A stretch of 22,824 nucleotides of DNA. It comes from JBNAVY01 sp049700195 (lineage in GTDB: Bacteria > Bacillota > Thermoanaerobacteria > Thermoanaerobacterales > Thermoanaerobacteraceae). The notes below the pieces were generated by a model, which had not been told where the DNA came from, did not search any database, and saw only the letters and a program-made list of their open reading frames with translations. The position numbers were made by a program, and so were the translations under genes. The first letter of the stretch is position 1; the number at the start of each line of letters is the position of its first letter. This document shows, in pieces, positions 15,735-22,824 of this stretch. The stretch is taken from NCBI GenBank assembly GCA_049700195.1, contig JBNAVY010000031.1, positions 1 through 22,824 of the forward strand. Direction: 5' to 3'.

Positions 15735-16346
15735 TCAAGGTTTTAATTGAGCATTTTTGATTAATATATTTGTAATTTTTGCTGCTTTATCCGATTTTAA
15801 ATTCTCTAATATTTTCGATGCAGTATCTTTATTTACTGTAGTAAGAACAGTTATTACATCATTATCACTCATATTTTCTAAAATTTTAGCAGCATTTTGC
15901 GGATCCATATTTTCATAATATGAAGCTATATTCTTCATGCTTAGTTGCTTTGCTTCAAACTGTAATTTCAGATTTTCAAGATCACTTTGTGTTTTATTAA
16001 GTTCTGACTGCTTTGAATTAAGTTCATTTGTTAATGTGTCAATTTGTTTTTGTTTATCTTTAATTTTTTCTTCTAGATTGTTTATATTGATTTCATAACT
16101 TTTAATTTTCTGATTTAACTCATCAATTGGACTTAATTTATTAGATACCACATTTGTATTTATTAGTCCTTTTATAATTGGTATTTTACTTAACTCCTTA
16201 GTGATAATCCCTTGTAAATTAAAAATGTTAAAATATACTAAAGCTGCAGAACTTAACAGAATTAAAATGATAGATAAAATTATTAAAAGCTTTTTTAAAG
16301 ATTTTTTCTTAACAGGTTCTTTTACTTGTACATCTTTATTCTGCAT
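15735..16346 (-). CDS. MotE/YlxF-like membrane coiled-coil protein with MgtE-N-like domain
   Basis: The 203-residue protein has a basic N-terminus (KKKSLKK), one membrane helix (about 18-40), a long coiled coil (about 72-138), and a C-terminal helical domain (about 140-195). The repeats in that domain, such as MDPQNAAKILENM and VNKDTASKILENL, match the MgtE N-terminal/FliG middle-domain type. This layout fits the MotE/YlxF family found between fliJ and fliK in Firmicutes. In alpha-proteobacteria MotE is a chaperone for a motility protein, but its job in Firmicutes is not clear. The start is placed at the second ATG (16346), since AGGAGG abuts the first ATG at 16352 but is six bases from the second. 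Confidence 0.85.
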   Translation of the reverse strand: MQNKDVQVKEPVKKKSLKKLLIILSIILILLSSAALVYFNIFNLQGIITKELSKIPIIKGLINTNVVSNKLSPIDELNQKIKSYEININNLEEKIKDKQKQIDTLTNELNSKQSELNKTQSDLENLKLQFEAKQLSMKNIASYYENMDPQNAAKILENMSDNDVITVLTTVNKDTASKILENLKSDKAAKITNILIKNAQLKP

Positions 16347-16356
16347 CTTCATCCTC

Positions 16357-16800
16357 CTAATAGGATTTAGCTGTTTTAAAACTTATTTGTTCATCAACAA
16401 AGTTGTTATACTCAATATTCTGCATATACTTAAATTCCTCTAGTTTCTTTTCTTTTAAATTTTCTAGGGCTTTTTTTTCTTTACTTATTTCTACTAAATT
16501 TTTTTTAGATACTTCAATACTGTTTTGTAAAATATTTATTACATATTTTTGGTTTTCTATACTTTTGAAAAGAGCTTTTAGATATGTATCATATTGAATT
16601 AATTTTGAAATTTTTGTTCCATTAATTAATTCTTTGTAATTTTGATTTAAATTTTTGTTTGCTTCATTTATAAGTTTATTAAGTTTTTCTTTTTCTAAAT
16701 TTAAATCATAAACTAACTTTGCTAATTTATCTTTTTCAATCTTTTCTTTTTGTTCTTTAATACCTAAAATAGGCTGTAAATTAAATTCAAATTTTTTCAA
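16357..16800 (-). CDS. fliJ: FliJ, flagellar export ATPase stalk / chaperone-escort protein
   Basis: FliJ is the coiled-coil stalk in the centre of the FliI hexamer and links the ATPase to FlhA. The 147-residue protein is almost wholly helical and charged, with heptad-like patterns. It starts KKFEFNLQPILGIKEQKEKI, typical of Gram-positive FliJ. The start is TTG at 16800, with AGGTGATATT directly upstream inside the end of fliI (gap four bases). Coiled-coil proteins are easily confused, but the start motif and the position after fliI settle it. Confidence 0.92.
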   Translation of the reverse strand: MKKFEFNLQPILGIKEQKEKIEKDKLAKLVYDLNLEKEKLNKLINEANKNLNQNYKELINGTKISKLIQYDTYLKALFKSIENQKYVINILQNSIEVSKKNLVEISKEKKALENLKEKKLEEFKYMQNIEYNNFVDEQISFKTAKSY

Positions 16801-16804
16801 AATA

Positions 16805-18118
16805 TCACCTGCTTATTGATTTTTTCAGTAATTCTTTAGTAGTATCAAAATCATAAGCTTCATCAACTTTTTGCATTAAAAAATTGTTCATACTATCATT
16901 TAATTCAATTGCCTTGTCTATTTTTTCATTACTACCAAATGTATATGCACCTATATTTATAAGGTCTTCAGACTCTGTATAGGTTGCTAAAATATCTTTA
17001 AATTGGGCAATATATTCTTTATGTTCGTCAGTTATTATATCATTTATAACTCTGCTTACACTGCTTAAAACATCTATTGCAGGATAATGATTTTTGTTTG
17101 CAAGTTTTCTTGAAAGAACTATATGTCCATCTAAAATTCCTCGAACTGAGTCTGCTATAGGTTCATTTAAATCATCACCATCAACGAGTACCGTATATAG
17201 AGCTGTTATAGACCCTTTTCTTGAACATCCTGATCTTTCAAGGAGTTTTGGTAAAACTGAAAATACTGATGGGGTATAACCTCTTGAAACAGGAGCTTCG
17301 CCTATTGAAAGCCCTACTTCTCTTTGAGCCATAGCAAAACGCGTGACGGAATCCATCATAAGTAATACATCCTTACCTTGATCTCTAAAATATTCTGCTA
17401 TAGATGTAGCTGTCATTGCTCCCTTTACTCTTATTAATGCAGGTGTATCTGATGTAGCAACTATAACAACAGATTTTTTTAGTCCCTCTTCTCCAAGGTC
17501 TTTTTCAATAAATTCATTTACCTCTCTGCCTCTTTCTCCAATTAAAGCTATTACATTTAAATCTGCTTTAGCATTTCTAGCCATCATACCTAAAAGTGTA
17601 CTTTTACCTACTCCACTACCGGCAAATATTCCTATTCTTTGTCCCTTACCGCAAGTTAAAAGTCCATCTATAGCCTTAATACCAAGTGGCATTACTTCTT
17701 TTATTCTTTTTCTTTCTAGAGGATCAGGAGGAGAATTGTTAGTGCTAATAGCTTTATCGTATTTTAAATTTCCTTTATGATCTATAGGATTTCCAAGACC
17801 ATCTAAAACACGGCCAAGCAGATTGTCTCCAACATTAATTTTTAAATTTTGTCCTGTAGCAATGACTTTGTTACCTGCCCCTATACCCTCCATATTACCG
17901 AGAGGCATTAAATAAACCTTCTCTTCTTTAAATCCTACAACTTCAGCTAAAACATCGACTCCATTTATTGATTTTATTTTACATATTTCACCTATGTTTG
18001 ATAGCGGACCATTACTTTCTATTGTAAGGCCAATTACTTGAGACACTCTGCCATAATATTGAATAAGTTTTTTTTCAGATAAAACCTTGAAATATTTATC
18101 AAAAACCCCATTACTCAT
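16805..18118 (-). CDS. fliI: FliI, flagellum-specific export ATPase
   Basis: FliI is the hexameric ATPase of the flagellar type III export apparatus, related to the F1 beta subunit. The 437-residue protein has an N-terminal beta barrel (about 20-95), the ATPase core and a C-terminal helical domain. Walker A AGSGVGKS is at 166-173, the GERGRE motif with the likely catalytic Glu at 194-199, and Walker B VLLMMD at 251-256, followed by SVTRFAMAQREVGL. The ATG at 18118 overlaps the fliH stop by eight bases, with AGGTG upstream. Length and all motifs are typical. Confidence 0.97.
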   Translation of the reverse strand: MSNGVFDKYFKVLSEKKLIQYYGRVSQVIGLTIESNGPLSNIGEICKIKSINGVDVLAEVVGFKEEKVYLMPLGNMEGIGAGNKVIATGQNLKINVGDNLLGRVLDGLGNPIDHKGNLKYDKAISTNNSPPDPLERKRIKEVMPLGIKAIDGLLTCGKGQRIGIFAGSGVGKSTLLGMMARNAKADLNVIALIGERGREVNEFIEKDLGEEGLKKSVVIVATSDTPALIRVKGAMTATSIAEYFRDQGKDVLLMMDSVTRFAMAQREVGLSIGEAPVSRGYTPSVFSVLPKLLERSGCSRKGSITALYTVLVDGDDLNEPIADSVRGILDGHIVLSRKLANKNHYPAIDVLSSVSRVINDIITDEHKEYIAQFKDILATYTESEDLINIGAYTFGSNEKIDKAIELNDSMNNFLMQKVDEAYDFDTTKELLKKSISR

Positions 18119-18899
18119 TTAATACACCTACAATTATATTTTTAAATGCCTCAAGCTGTGTATATATGCCAGAATTAATAACACCAGAATTTGTATCAAT
18201 AATACAATCGCCTTTTTTTAAAGATAAATCTTTTATTATATTAATATCATCAATAAATTCTACTGTTCTTAGAAGTTTCTCTTTATTTTTTATTACATTT
18301 TCATAATCACTTTCAGATATTCTCACTGTTACCTTCTCAAAATTGTTGTAGTTTTCTAATCCTTTTTTTATTAAATTTAAAATTAAATCCTTATTTTCTT
18401 TTAGATTTATATCTATTATTTTTTCGACAGATTGGACTATAAGACTTATCATGTCACTTTCAAATTCCTTATATAATCTTTCTTTTTCTTTAATAATGTC
18501 TTCTTTTATATGCTTTGCTTCTTCAATAATCGAATTTGCTTCTAATTCACCTTTTTCAAAACCTTTATTATATCCTTCTTTATACCCTTCTTCATAGCCT
18601 TTATTTTTATAATCGTTTAAAATTTTCTCGGCTTCCATTTTAGCATTTATTAAAATCAATTCAGCATCTTTTTGTGTTTTTTTAATTATATGGTTTTGTA
18701 CTTCTGTAGTTTTTTTTACAAGTTCTTTAATTGATTTTATTTCTTGTGAAATCAGCATTTTTTTATTATTTTGTGGCTTTTCAATAGTATTTTCAGATTC
18801 TTTTTCAGGATCTGTATGGATTTTATTGCAGTATTGATTTATTTCAAGAACAACTGGAGATGAAAAATTAATATTTTTATATTTCAAGACATTATACAA
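18111..18899 (-). CDS. fliH: FliH, regulator of the flagellar export ATPase
   Basis: FliH binds FliI as a dimer, restrains its ATPase and docks it to the C-ring. The 262-residue protein has a variable N-terminus and a long charged helix. That helix contains the GxxxG repeat characteristic of FliH: glycines at 101, 105, 109, 113 and 117 within KGYEEGYKEGYNKGFEKG. A C-terminal V/F-ATPase subunit E-like domain follows (about 140-260). The start is TTG at 18899, with GGAGGAG about nine bases upstream. The gene overlaps fliG and fliI by eight bases at each end, so coupling is likely. Confidence 0.93.
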   Translation of the reverse strand: MYNVLKYKNINFSSPVVLEINQYCNKIHTDPEKESENTIEKPQNNKKMLISQEIKSIKELVKKTTEVQNHIIKKTQKDAELILINAKMEAEKILNDYKNKGYEEGYKEGYNKGFEKGELEANSIIEEAKHIKEDIIKEKERLYKEFESDMISLIVQSVEKIIDINLKENKDLILNLIKKGLENYNNFEKVTVRISESDYENVIKNKEKLLRTVEFIDDINIIKDLSLKKGDCIIDTNSGVINSGIYTQLEAFKNIIVGVLNE

Positions 18900-19899
18900 T
18901 TATCTCATCTCCTCCTCCTCTTGATATAACAATTTCACCAGCTTCCTCAAGTTTTCTGATTATATTAACAATTTTCTGCTGGGATTCCTCTACATCTTTT
19001 AATCTTACAGGTCCCATATACTGTATATCTTCTTTTATCATATCTGCAAGCCTTTTTGACATATTACTGTAAATAACTTTTTGTACTTCTTCATTAGAAC
19101 CTTTAAGAGCAAGTGCAATATCGTGATTATCAACTTCTCTTAAAACTCTTTGTATTGATCTGGAATCTAATGTTAATATATCTTCGAAAACAAACATTCT
19201 TCTCTTGATCTCTTCAACAAGTTCTATATCAATCGTTTCAAGTGTATCAATTATGTTCTTTTCAGTCCCTCTGTCAACAGCATTTAATATATCTACTATA
19301 GACTGTATACCTCCAGAAGAAGTATAATCTTGTGTTACTAGTGATGAGAGTTTTTTCTCTAATATTCTTTCCACTTCTTTCACTATTTCAGGAGAAGTAC
19401 TTTCCATAGTGGCTATTCTCATAGCTACTTCGGCTTGAAGATTTTCTGGCAATGAAGATAATATCGATCCTGCTTGCTGCGGCTTTAAATATGACAATAT
19501 CATAGCTATAGTTTGAGGATGTTCATTTTGTATAAAATTTAAAATTTGTGAAGGCTCTGCTCTTCTAACAAAATCAAAAGGTCTTACTTTCAAAGTTGAT
19601 GTCAATCTGTTTATTACTTCAAATGCCTCCTGTGCTCCTAAGGCTTTTTCTAATACTTCTTTTGCATAATCAATACCGCCTTCTATTATGTATTCCTGAG
19701 CAATACACATATTATAAAATTCATCTAAAACTTTTTGTTTTTCTTCAGGTGTTAAATTTTTTACATTAGCAATTTCCAAAGTCAATTGTTCAATTTCATC
19801 TGCTTTTAAATTTTTATAAACTTGTGCAGACACATCTGGTCCCAGTGCAATCATAAGCATTGCACTTTTTTGTTTTCCTGTCAGAGATCCTCTTGCCAT
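18892..19899 (-). CDS. fliG: FliG, flagellar rotor/switch protein
   Basis: FliG couples the MS ring to the C-ring and contacts the stator. The 335-residue protein has an N-terminal FliF-binding domain (about 5-100), a middle domain with the EHPQ motif at 126-129 (FliM binding), a Gly-Gly linker near 196-197, and a C-terminal torque domain. That domain has MFVF at 235-238 and the charged helix SRSIQRVLREVDNHDIALALKG. The ATG at 19899 has AGGTGG upstream and lies 11 bases after fliF. All segments are typical. Confidence 0.97.
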   Translation of the reverse strand: MARGSLTGKQKSAMLMIALGPDVSAQVYKNLKADEIEQLTLEIANVKNLTPEEKQKVLDEFYNMCIAQEYIIEGGIDYAKEVLEKALGAQEAFEVINRLTSTLKVRPFDFVRRAEPSQILNFIQNEHPQTIAMILSYLKPQQAGSILSSLPENLQAEVAMRIATMESTSPEIVKEVERILEKKLSSLVTQDYTSSGGIQSIVDILNAVDRGTEKNIIDTLETIDIELVEEIKRRMFVFEDILTLDSRSIQRVLREVDNHDIALALKGSNEEVQKVIYSNMSKRLADMIKEDIQYMGPVRLKDVEESQQKIVNIIRKLEEAGEIVISRGGGDEIIV

Positions 19900-19910
19900 A
19901 TATTCACCAC

Positions 19911-21425
19911 CTACTCTTCATTAAGCCATGTACGTATCAATTGTGCAACTATCTCTGGCTTTTGTTTTATAAATTTTTCAATTTGTTTTTTCTTTTCATC
20001 CTTTTCAGATGCATCTATATCAATTTCTTCAATTTGCTCTATCATAGAAAGTGCTTCTTCTTCAGGGCTTACCTGTATATCTTTTTTCTTTTTTCTAATA
20101 GCAACCACAGCTATTATTCCCCCTAAGAGAAGTGCAGCTAAAATACCTGATAATAAATAAGGCAATATCGTGCTTTGAGTTTTTGTCTTAGCCTGCATCT
20201 GTTTTAATAAATCTTGGTTAAACTGTATTCCTTGAACCGAAACAGTTACAAGTTTCCCACCAGCAGCATTTGTTACAAGATCTGATATCTGTTGTTTCAT
20301 CGAATCATTAAGATTTTTGTTAACTACAACCGCAACAGAAATGTTTGATATTTTCCCTTGAGCAGAAACAAGGCTAGTCTTAATCTGATTTATTTCATAA
20401 TTTATAGTTGTTTCACTTTTATTGTAATCAGATGTCCCATTGCTTCCACTAGGATTTACTGGCGGATTATTGCTTGATTGTCCTACAGAAGTTTGGCTAT
20501 TTGTTCCAGTTGCTTTTTCCTTTAAATCTTGTACACTTCTTATAATGCCTTTGTTGTCATTTCCTTGAACTGGCTGATATTCAATTCTATCTTCTGTTTT
20601 TTTATCAAAATCTAATATAACATTAGTTCTTACCGCAACATTACCAGGTCCGAATACTTGTTCCAACAGTGTTTGTATACTGTTTTGAAGATCTTGCTGG
20701 ACTTTGTTCTGCATTTTAAATTGCGTATCAGCAGATTCTAAATTTGAATCTACTTGTGCTGTTAATATCTTACCATTACTGTCTATTAAAGTTACGTTTT
20801 CAGGCTTTAATCCTTCAACACTTTTAGCAACAAAATCAATTATTCCATTTATCTGAACTGCAGATAATGTTACATTATTTTTTAGTGTAAGCATAACAGC
20901 AGCAGTTGCGGAATTAGAACTATTTGACAGGACTAAATTGTTTTGATCTGGAACCACTATATTAACTACAGCATCTTGCACGCCATCTATTGTTTTTAAG
21001 GAATTTCTTATTTCATTCTGTACAAAGTAAAGATATTTTTGTCTTCTCTCCTGGTCTGTTGTAGCAAGAGAATTATTCATTGCATCCTGAAAACTGAATC
21101 CTCCTTGAGGAATCCCTTCTGTTGCAAGTTTCATTCGAACTTCATCTTTATATTGTGAAGGTATCAAAATTGTAGATCCATTATTAGAAAGTTCATAAGG
21201 TATTTTAAACTCATTTTTTAGTTTATCTACAACTACTCCTGCATCTTTAGCATTTAAATCGGTATATAAAACCTCATAATTAGGCTTATTTAATATGTAA
21301 ACTAATAAGCTTATACTGCCAATTAATAAAATAGCAATAATTCCAATTTGTATTTTTTGTTTTCGTTCAAATTTATTCCAAAAGTTATTTGCTTGTTCTT
21401 TTAGTGTTTTTAAATAGTCGGGCAT
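19911..21425 (-). CDS. fliF: FliF, flagellar MS-ring protein
   Basis: FliF forms the MS ring in the membrane, the base on which rotor and export gate assemble. The 504-residue protein has a membrane helix at about 25-45 and periplasmic-type ring-building domains (about 46-420) including GGFSFQDAMNNSLATTDQER. A second membrane helix at about 421-443 is followed by a cytoplasmic tail that binds FliG (ending IVAQLIRTWLNEE). The ATG at 21425 has GAGGTGA upstream. The 28-base gap after fliE holds nothing else recognisable. Confidence 0.96.
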   Translation of the reverse strand: MPDYLKTLKEQANNFWNKFERKQKIQIGIIAILLIGSISLLVYILNKPNYEVLYTDLNAKDAGVVVDKLKNEFKIPYELSNNGSTILIPSQYKDEVRMKLATEGIPQGGFSFQDAMNNSLATTDQERRQKYLYFVQNEIRNSLKTIDGVQDAVVNIVVPDQNNLVLSNSSNSATAAVMLTLKNNVTLSAVQINGIIDFVAKSVEGLKPENVTLIDSNGKILTAQVDSNLESADTQFKMQNKVQQDLQNSIQTLLEQVFGPGNVAVRTNVILDFDKKTEDRIEYQPVQGNDNKGIIRSVQDLKEKATGTNSQTSVGQSSNNPPVNPSGSNGTSDYNKSETTINYEINQIKTSLVSAQGKISNISVAVVVNKNLNDSMKQQISDLVTNAAGGKLVTVSVQGIQFNQDLLKQMQAKTKTQSTILPYLLSGILAALLLGGIIAVVAIRKKKKDIQVSPEEEALSMIEQIEEIDIDASEKDEKKKQIEKFIKQKPEIVAQLIRTWLNEE

Positions 21426-21453
21426 TAATTCACCTCATTTCAGACCCAGAAAT

Positions 21454-21750
21454 TTAAAGTGGCATTCGCATAATCTCCTGATATGCTTCAAGTACTTTAT
21501 TTTTTATTTGTATAGTTAGTTGTAAAGCTACATCTGCTTTTGCAGCATCTATCATTACTTTGTTTATATCATCAATATCACCAGTTACTAATTTTTGGTC
21601 ATTTTGTTGTGCTTGAATCTGAAGCTCATTTACATTATTTAATTCAGATTTTAAAAAATCGCTAAAATTAACTATCTTATTATTTGGTAAAGCCTGCACA
21701 TTAGTATTATTCATATCAACAGGAGTAACAGCCATAACTTGATTTATCAT
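21454..21750 (-). CDS. fliE: FliE, rod / MS-ring adaptor protein
   Basis: FliE joins the MS ring to the proximal rod and is one of the first export substrates. The 98-residue protein has a variable, Asn-rich N-terminus and the conserved C-terminal half (DINKVMIDAAKADVALQLTI, then KVLEAYQEIMRMPL). Size and C-terminus are standard. The ATG at 21750 has TAGGTGA upstream, overlapping the end of flgC. Confidence 0.95.
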   Translation of the reverse strand: MINQVMAVTPVDMNNTNVQALPNNKIVNFSDFLKSELNNVNELQIQAQQNDQKLVTGDIDDINKVMIDAAKADVALQLTIQIKNKVLEAYQEIMRMPL

Positions 21751-21760
21751 TTAGATTCAC

Positions 21761-22207
21761 CTACGCTTTCCCAATTTCTAATGATTTTTGCAACATGGAT
21801 TTAGCAGCATTAAAAGCAGTCACATTTGCCTCATATGCTCTAGTAGCCGAAATCATATCAACCATTTCAGAAACTACATTTATGTTTGGCATCTGTAAAT
21901 AGCCATCTTTATTTGCATCTGGATTACCAGGATCATATACATCTCTAAATGGTGTGGTGTTATCCTCAATAATGCCTGTAACTTCAACTCCAGCACCACT
22001 AAATGACCCCTTGACTTTATCAAATATATCTTTAAAGCTGTAATTTGGTTGTATTTCTTTAAATGTTACAAGTTTTCTCTTATAAGGGCCACCCTGAATA
22101 GTTCTTGTTGTATTTACATTGGCTATGTTTTGAGAAATGACATCCATTCTTACTCTTTCTGCTGTTAATCCTGATGCACTTACATCCATTGCACTAAAAA
22201 AATTCAT
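21761..22207 (-). CDS. flgC: FlgC, proximal rod protein
   Basis: FlgC is a proximal rod subunit. The 148-residue protein shows the N-terminal rod helix (SASGLTAERVRMDVISQNIANVNTTR), a short central insertion with DVYDPGNPDANKDGYL, and the C-terminal rod helix (VVSEMVDMISATRAYEANV). The ATG at 22207 has GGGAGG about seven bases upstream, overlapping the end of flgB. Confidence 0.97.
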   Translation of the reverse strand: MNFFSAMDVSASGLTAERVRMDVISQNIANVNTTRTIQGGPYKRKLVTFKEIQPNYSFKDIFDKVKGSFSGAGVEVTGIIEDNTTPFRDVYDPGNPDANKDGYLQMPNINVVSEMVDMISATRAYEANVTAFNAAKSMLQKSLEIGKA

Positions 22208-22212
22208 TATAT

Positions 22213-22620
22213 TTACCTCCCATCTTTAACAGCTACCATAATTGTATTTAGTTCGCCATTCACTCTTTGAACAAGTGAATAATAATATAGCTGATTTTTA
22301 GCTAAATTAGACATTTCTGCATCAATATCTACATTGTTTCCATCAAGTCTCATAGAAGTTTTATTTTCTTGAACAATTTCTGGCTTAATCTGTTCTAAAG
22401 GTAAAGGTCCAATAGGAATATGTTTTGGATTTGTAATATAACCTCTTAATTTTTGACTTGTCAGAGATTCTTTGAGTAACTCACTAAATTCAACGTCAGA
22501 TCTTTTGAAATTTGGAGTTTCTACATTAGCAATATTATTGGAAACTACCTGGTTTTTTATTGTGGAAGCATATAATGCTTTCTCAATTAAATTGACATTG
22601 CTAAAACCAAAATCCACCAA
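22213..22620 (-). CDS. flgB: FlgB, proximal rod protein (first gene of the operon)
   Basis: FlgB is a proximal rod subunit contacting FliE. The 135-residue protein has the rod signature NNIANVETPNFKRSDVEF near residues 28-45 and the C-terminal helix (MSNLAKNQLYYYSLVQRVN). The likely start is TTG at 22620, six bases after AAGGAGG. A GTG at 22617, nine bases away, is equally possible and would remove one residue. It is the first gene after a terminator and promoter region, so it probably opens the operon. Confidence 0.95.
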   Translation of the reverse strand: MVDFGFSNVNLIEKALYASTIKNQVVSNNIANVETPNFKRSDVEFSELLKESLTSQKLRGYITNPKHIPIGPLPLEQIKPEIVQENKTSMRLDGNNVDIDAEMSNLAKNQLYYYSLVQRVNGELNTIMVAVKDGR

Positions 22621-22645
22621 AAATCTCCTCCTTATTTATTGGCAT

Positions 22646-22673
22646 AGTATACATTATTCGACAAAAATCTCAA
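22646..22673 (-). promoter_or_regulatory. Candidate sigma-A-type promoter for the operon
   Basis: On the minus strand TTGAGA (22668-22673) and TATACT (22646-22651) are 16 bases apart, each one mismatch from consensus. Transcription would begin close to the flgB ribosome binding site, giving a short leader of roughly 20 bases. This is seen in sequence only, and chance matches are frequent in such AT-rich DNA. Confidence 0.5.
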
Positions 22674-22736
22674 AATTCCTTCTAAAATACTCCATAATAT
22701 AAAATTTTACCTGAATTTAATATTGTTTTTTGTAAA

Positions 22737-22770
22737 ATTATATCATATTTTATCGAATATTATTATAACA
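22737..22770 (-). promoter_or_regulatory. Two candidate extended -10 promoter elements
   Basis: On the minus strand TGATATAAT (22737-22745) and TGTTATAAT (22762-22770) are perfect TGnTATAAT extended -10 elements. Neither has a good -35 box at the usual distance, which extended -10 promoters may lack. Either could start the operon further upstream, with a leader of roughly 110-135 bases. Confidence 0.4.
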
Positions 22771-22798
22771 TTATGTAATAATTTACACCATAAGAAAA

Positions 22799-22820
22799 AA
22801 GCCCTATTTTTATAGGACTT
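22799..22820 (-). terminator. Intrinsic terminator upstream of flgB
   Basis: On the minus strand AAGTCCTAT pairs with ATAGGGCTT (one G-U) around the loop AAAA, then a T-rich run TTTTTTCTT follows. It would end transcription of the gene beyond the right edge, before flgB. On the plus strand the same stem has a C-A mismatch, so the minus-strand orientation fits better. Confidence 0.8.
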
Positions 22821-22824
22821 TTCA

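Noticed and set aside
22750..22757. TTCGATAA on the minus strand as a sigma-28 (SigD) -10 element
   Set aside because: It matches the -10 consensus in six of eight bases, but there is no TAAA box 15-16 bases upstream.
1..22824. Mobile elements, phage genes, CRISPR arrays, tRNA/rRNA genes or toxin-antitoxin pairs
   Set aside because: None was seen; every stretch is covered by flagellar/chemotaxis genes with short gaps, and base composition looks even throughout.

Overview
The window is one uninterrupted flagellar and chemotaxis gene cluster. All 29 genes lie on the minus strand, so it reads from flgB at the right edge to a partial cheA at the left edge. The DNA is very AT-rich. The gene order closely follows the fla/che operon of Firmicutes: FliY takes the place of a separate FliN, an FlbD/SwrD gene follows flgE, cheY sits inside the basal-body genes, and flhF-flhG precede cheB-cheA. 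This points to a low-GC Gram-positive bacterium, most likely a clostridial lineage. The genus cannot be named from sequence reading alone.

Layout in transcription order. (1) 22824-22621: an intrinsic terminator for whatever lies upstream, then an AT-rich promoter region. (2) 22620-19911: proximal rod and MS ring (flgB, flgC, fliE, fliF). (3) 19899-16357: rotor protein FliG and the export ATPase set (fliH, fliI, fliJ). (4) 16346-12234: a MotE/YlxF-like membrane coiled-coil protein, hook-length protein FliK, hook cap FlgD, a conserved small flagellar-operon protein of unknown function, and hook protein FlgE. (5) 12192-9020: flbD/swrD, fliL, switch genes fliM and fliY, and cheY. (6) 9010-3713: the membrane export gate fliO, fliP, fliQ, fliR, flhB, flhA. 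(7) 3723-1844: the SRP-type GTPase FlhF and its MinD-like partner FlhG. (8) 1843-1: a PilZ (c-di-GMP receptor type) protein, a CheB methylesterase without a receiver domain, and the first 212 codons of cheA.

Genes are packed with gaps of 0 to about 40 bases or with short overlaps, so co-transcription and translational coupling are likely throughout. The widest internal gap is 74 bases, in front of flgE. Ten of the 29 starts appear to be TTG or GTG. Several starts are moved downstream here because a good Shine-Dalgarno sequence fits an internal codon (fliQ, fliY, flgE, fliK, the MotE-like gene and the gene before flgE).

Together the genes encode basal-body assembly, type III flagellar export, the hook, the rotor/switch, placement of the flagellum and signal input to the motor. 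No filament genes, motAB stator genes, insertion sequences, tRNAs, CRISPR arrays or phage genes are present. I found no wholly new system. The points most worth checking are a perfect GC-rich hairpin between flgE and flbD, the receiver-less CheB next to a PilZ gene, the structured double-Shine-Dalgarno leader of flgE, and the uncharacterised gene before flgE.
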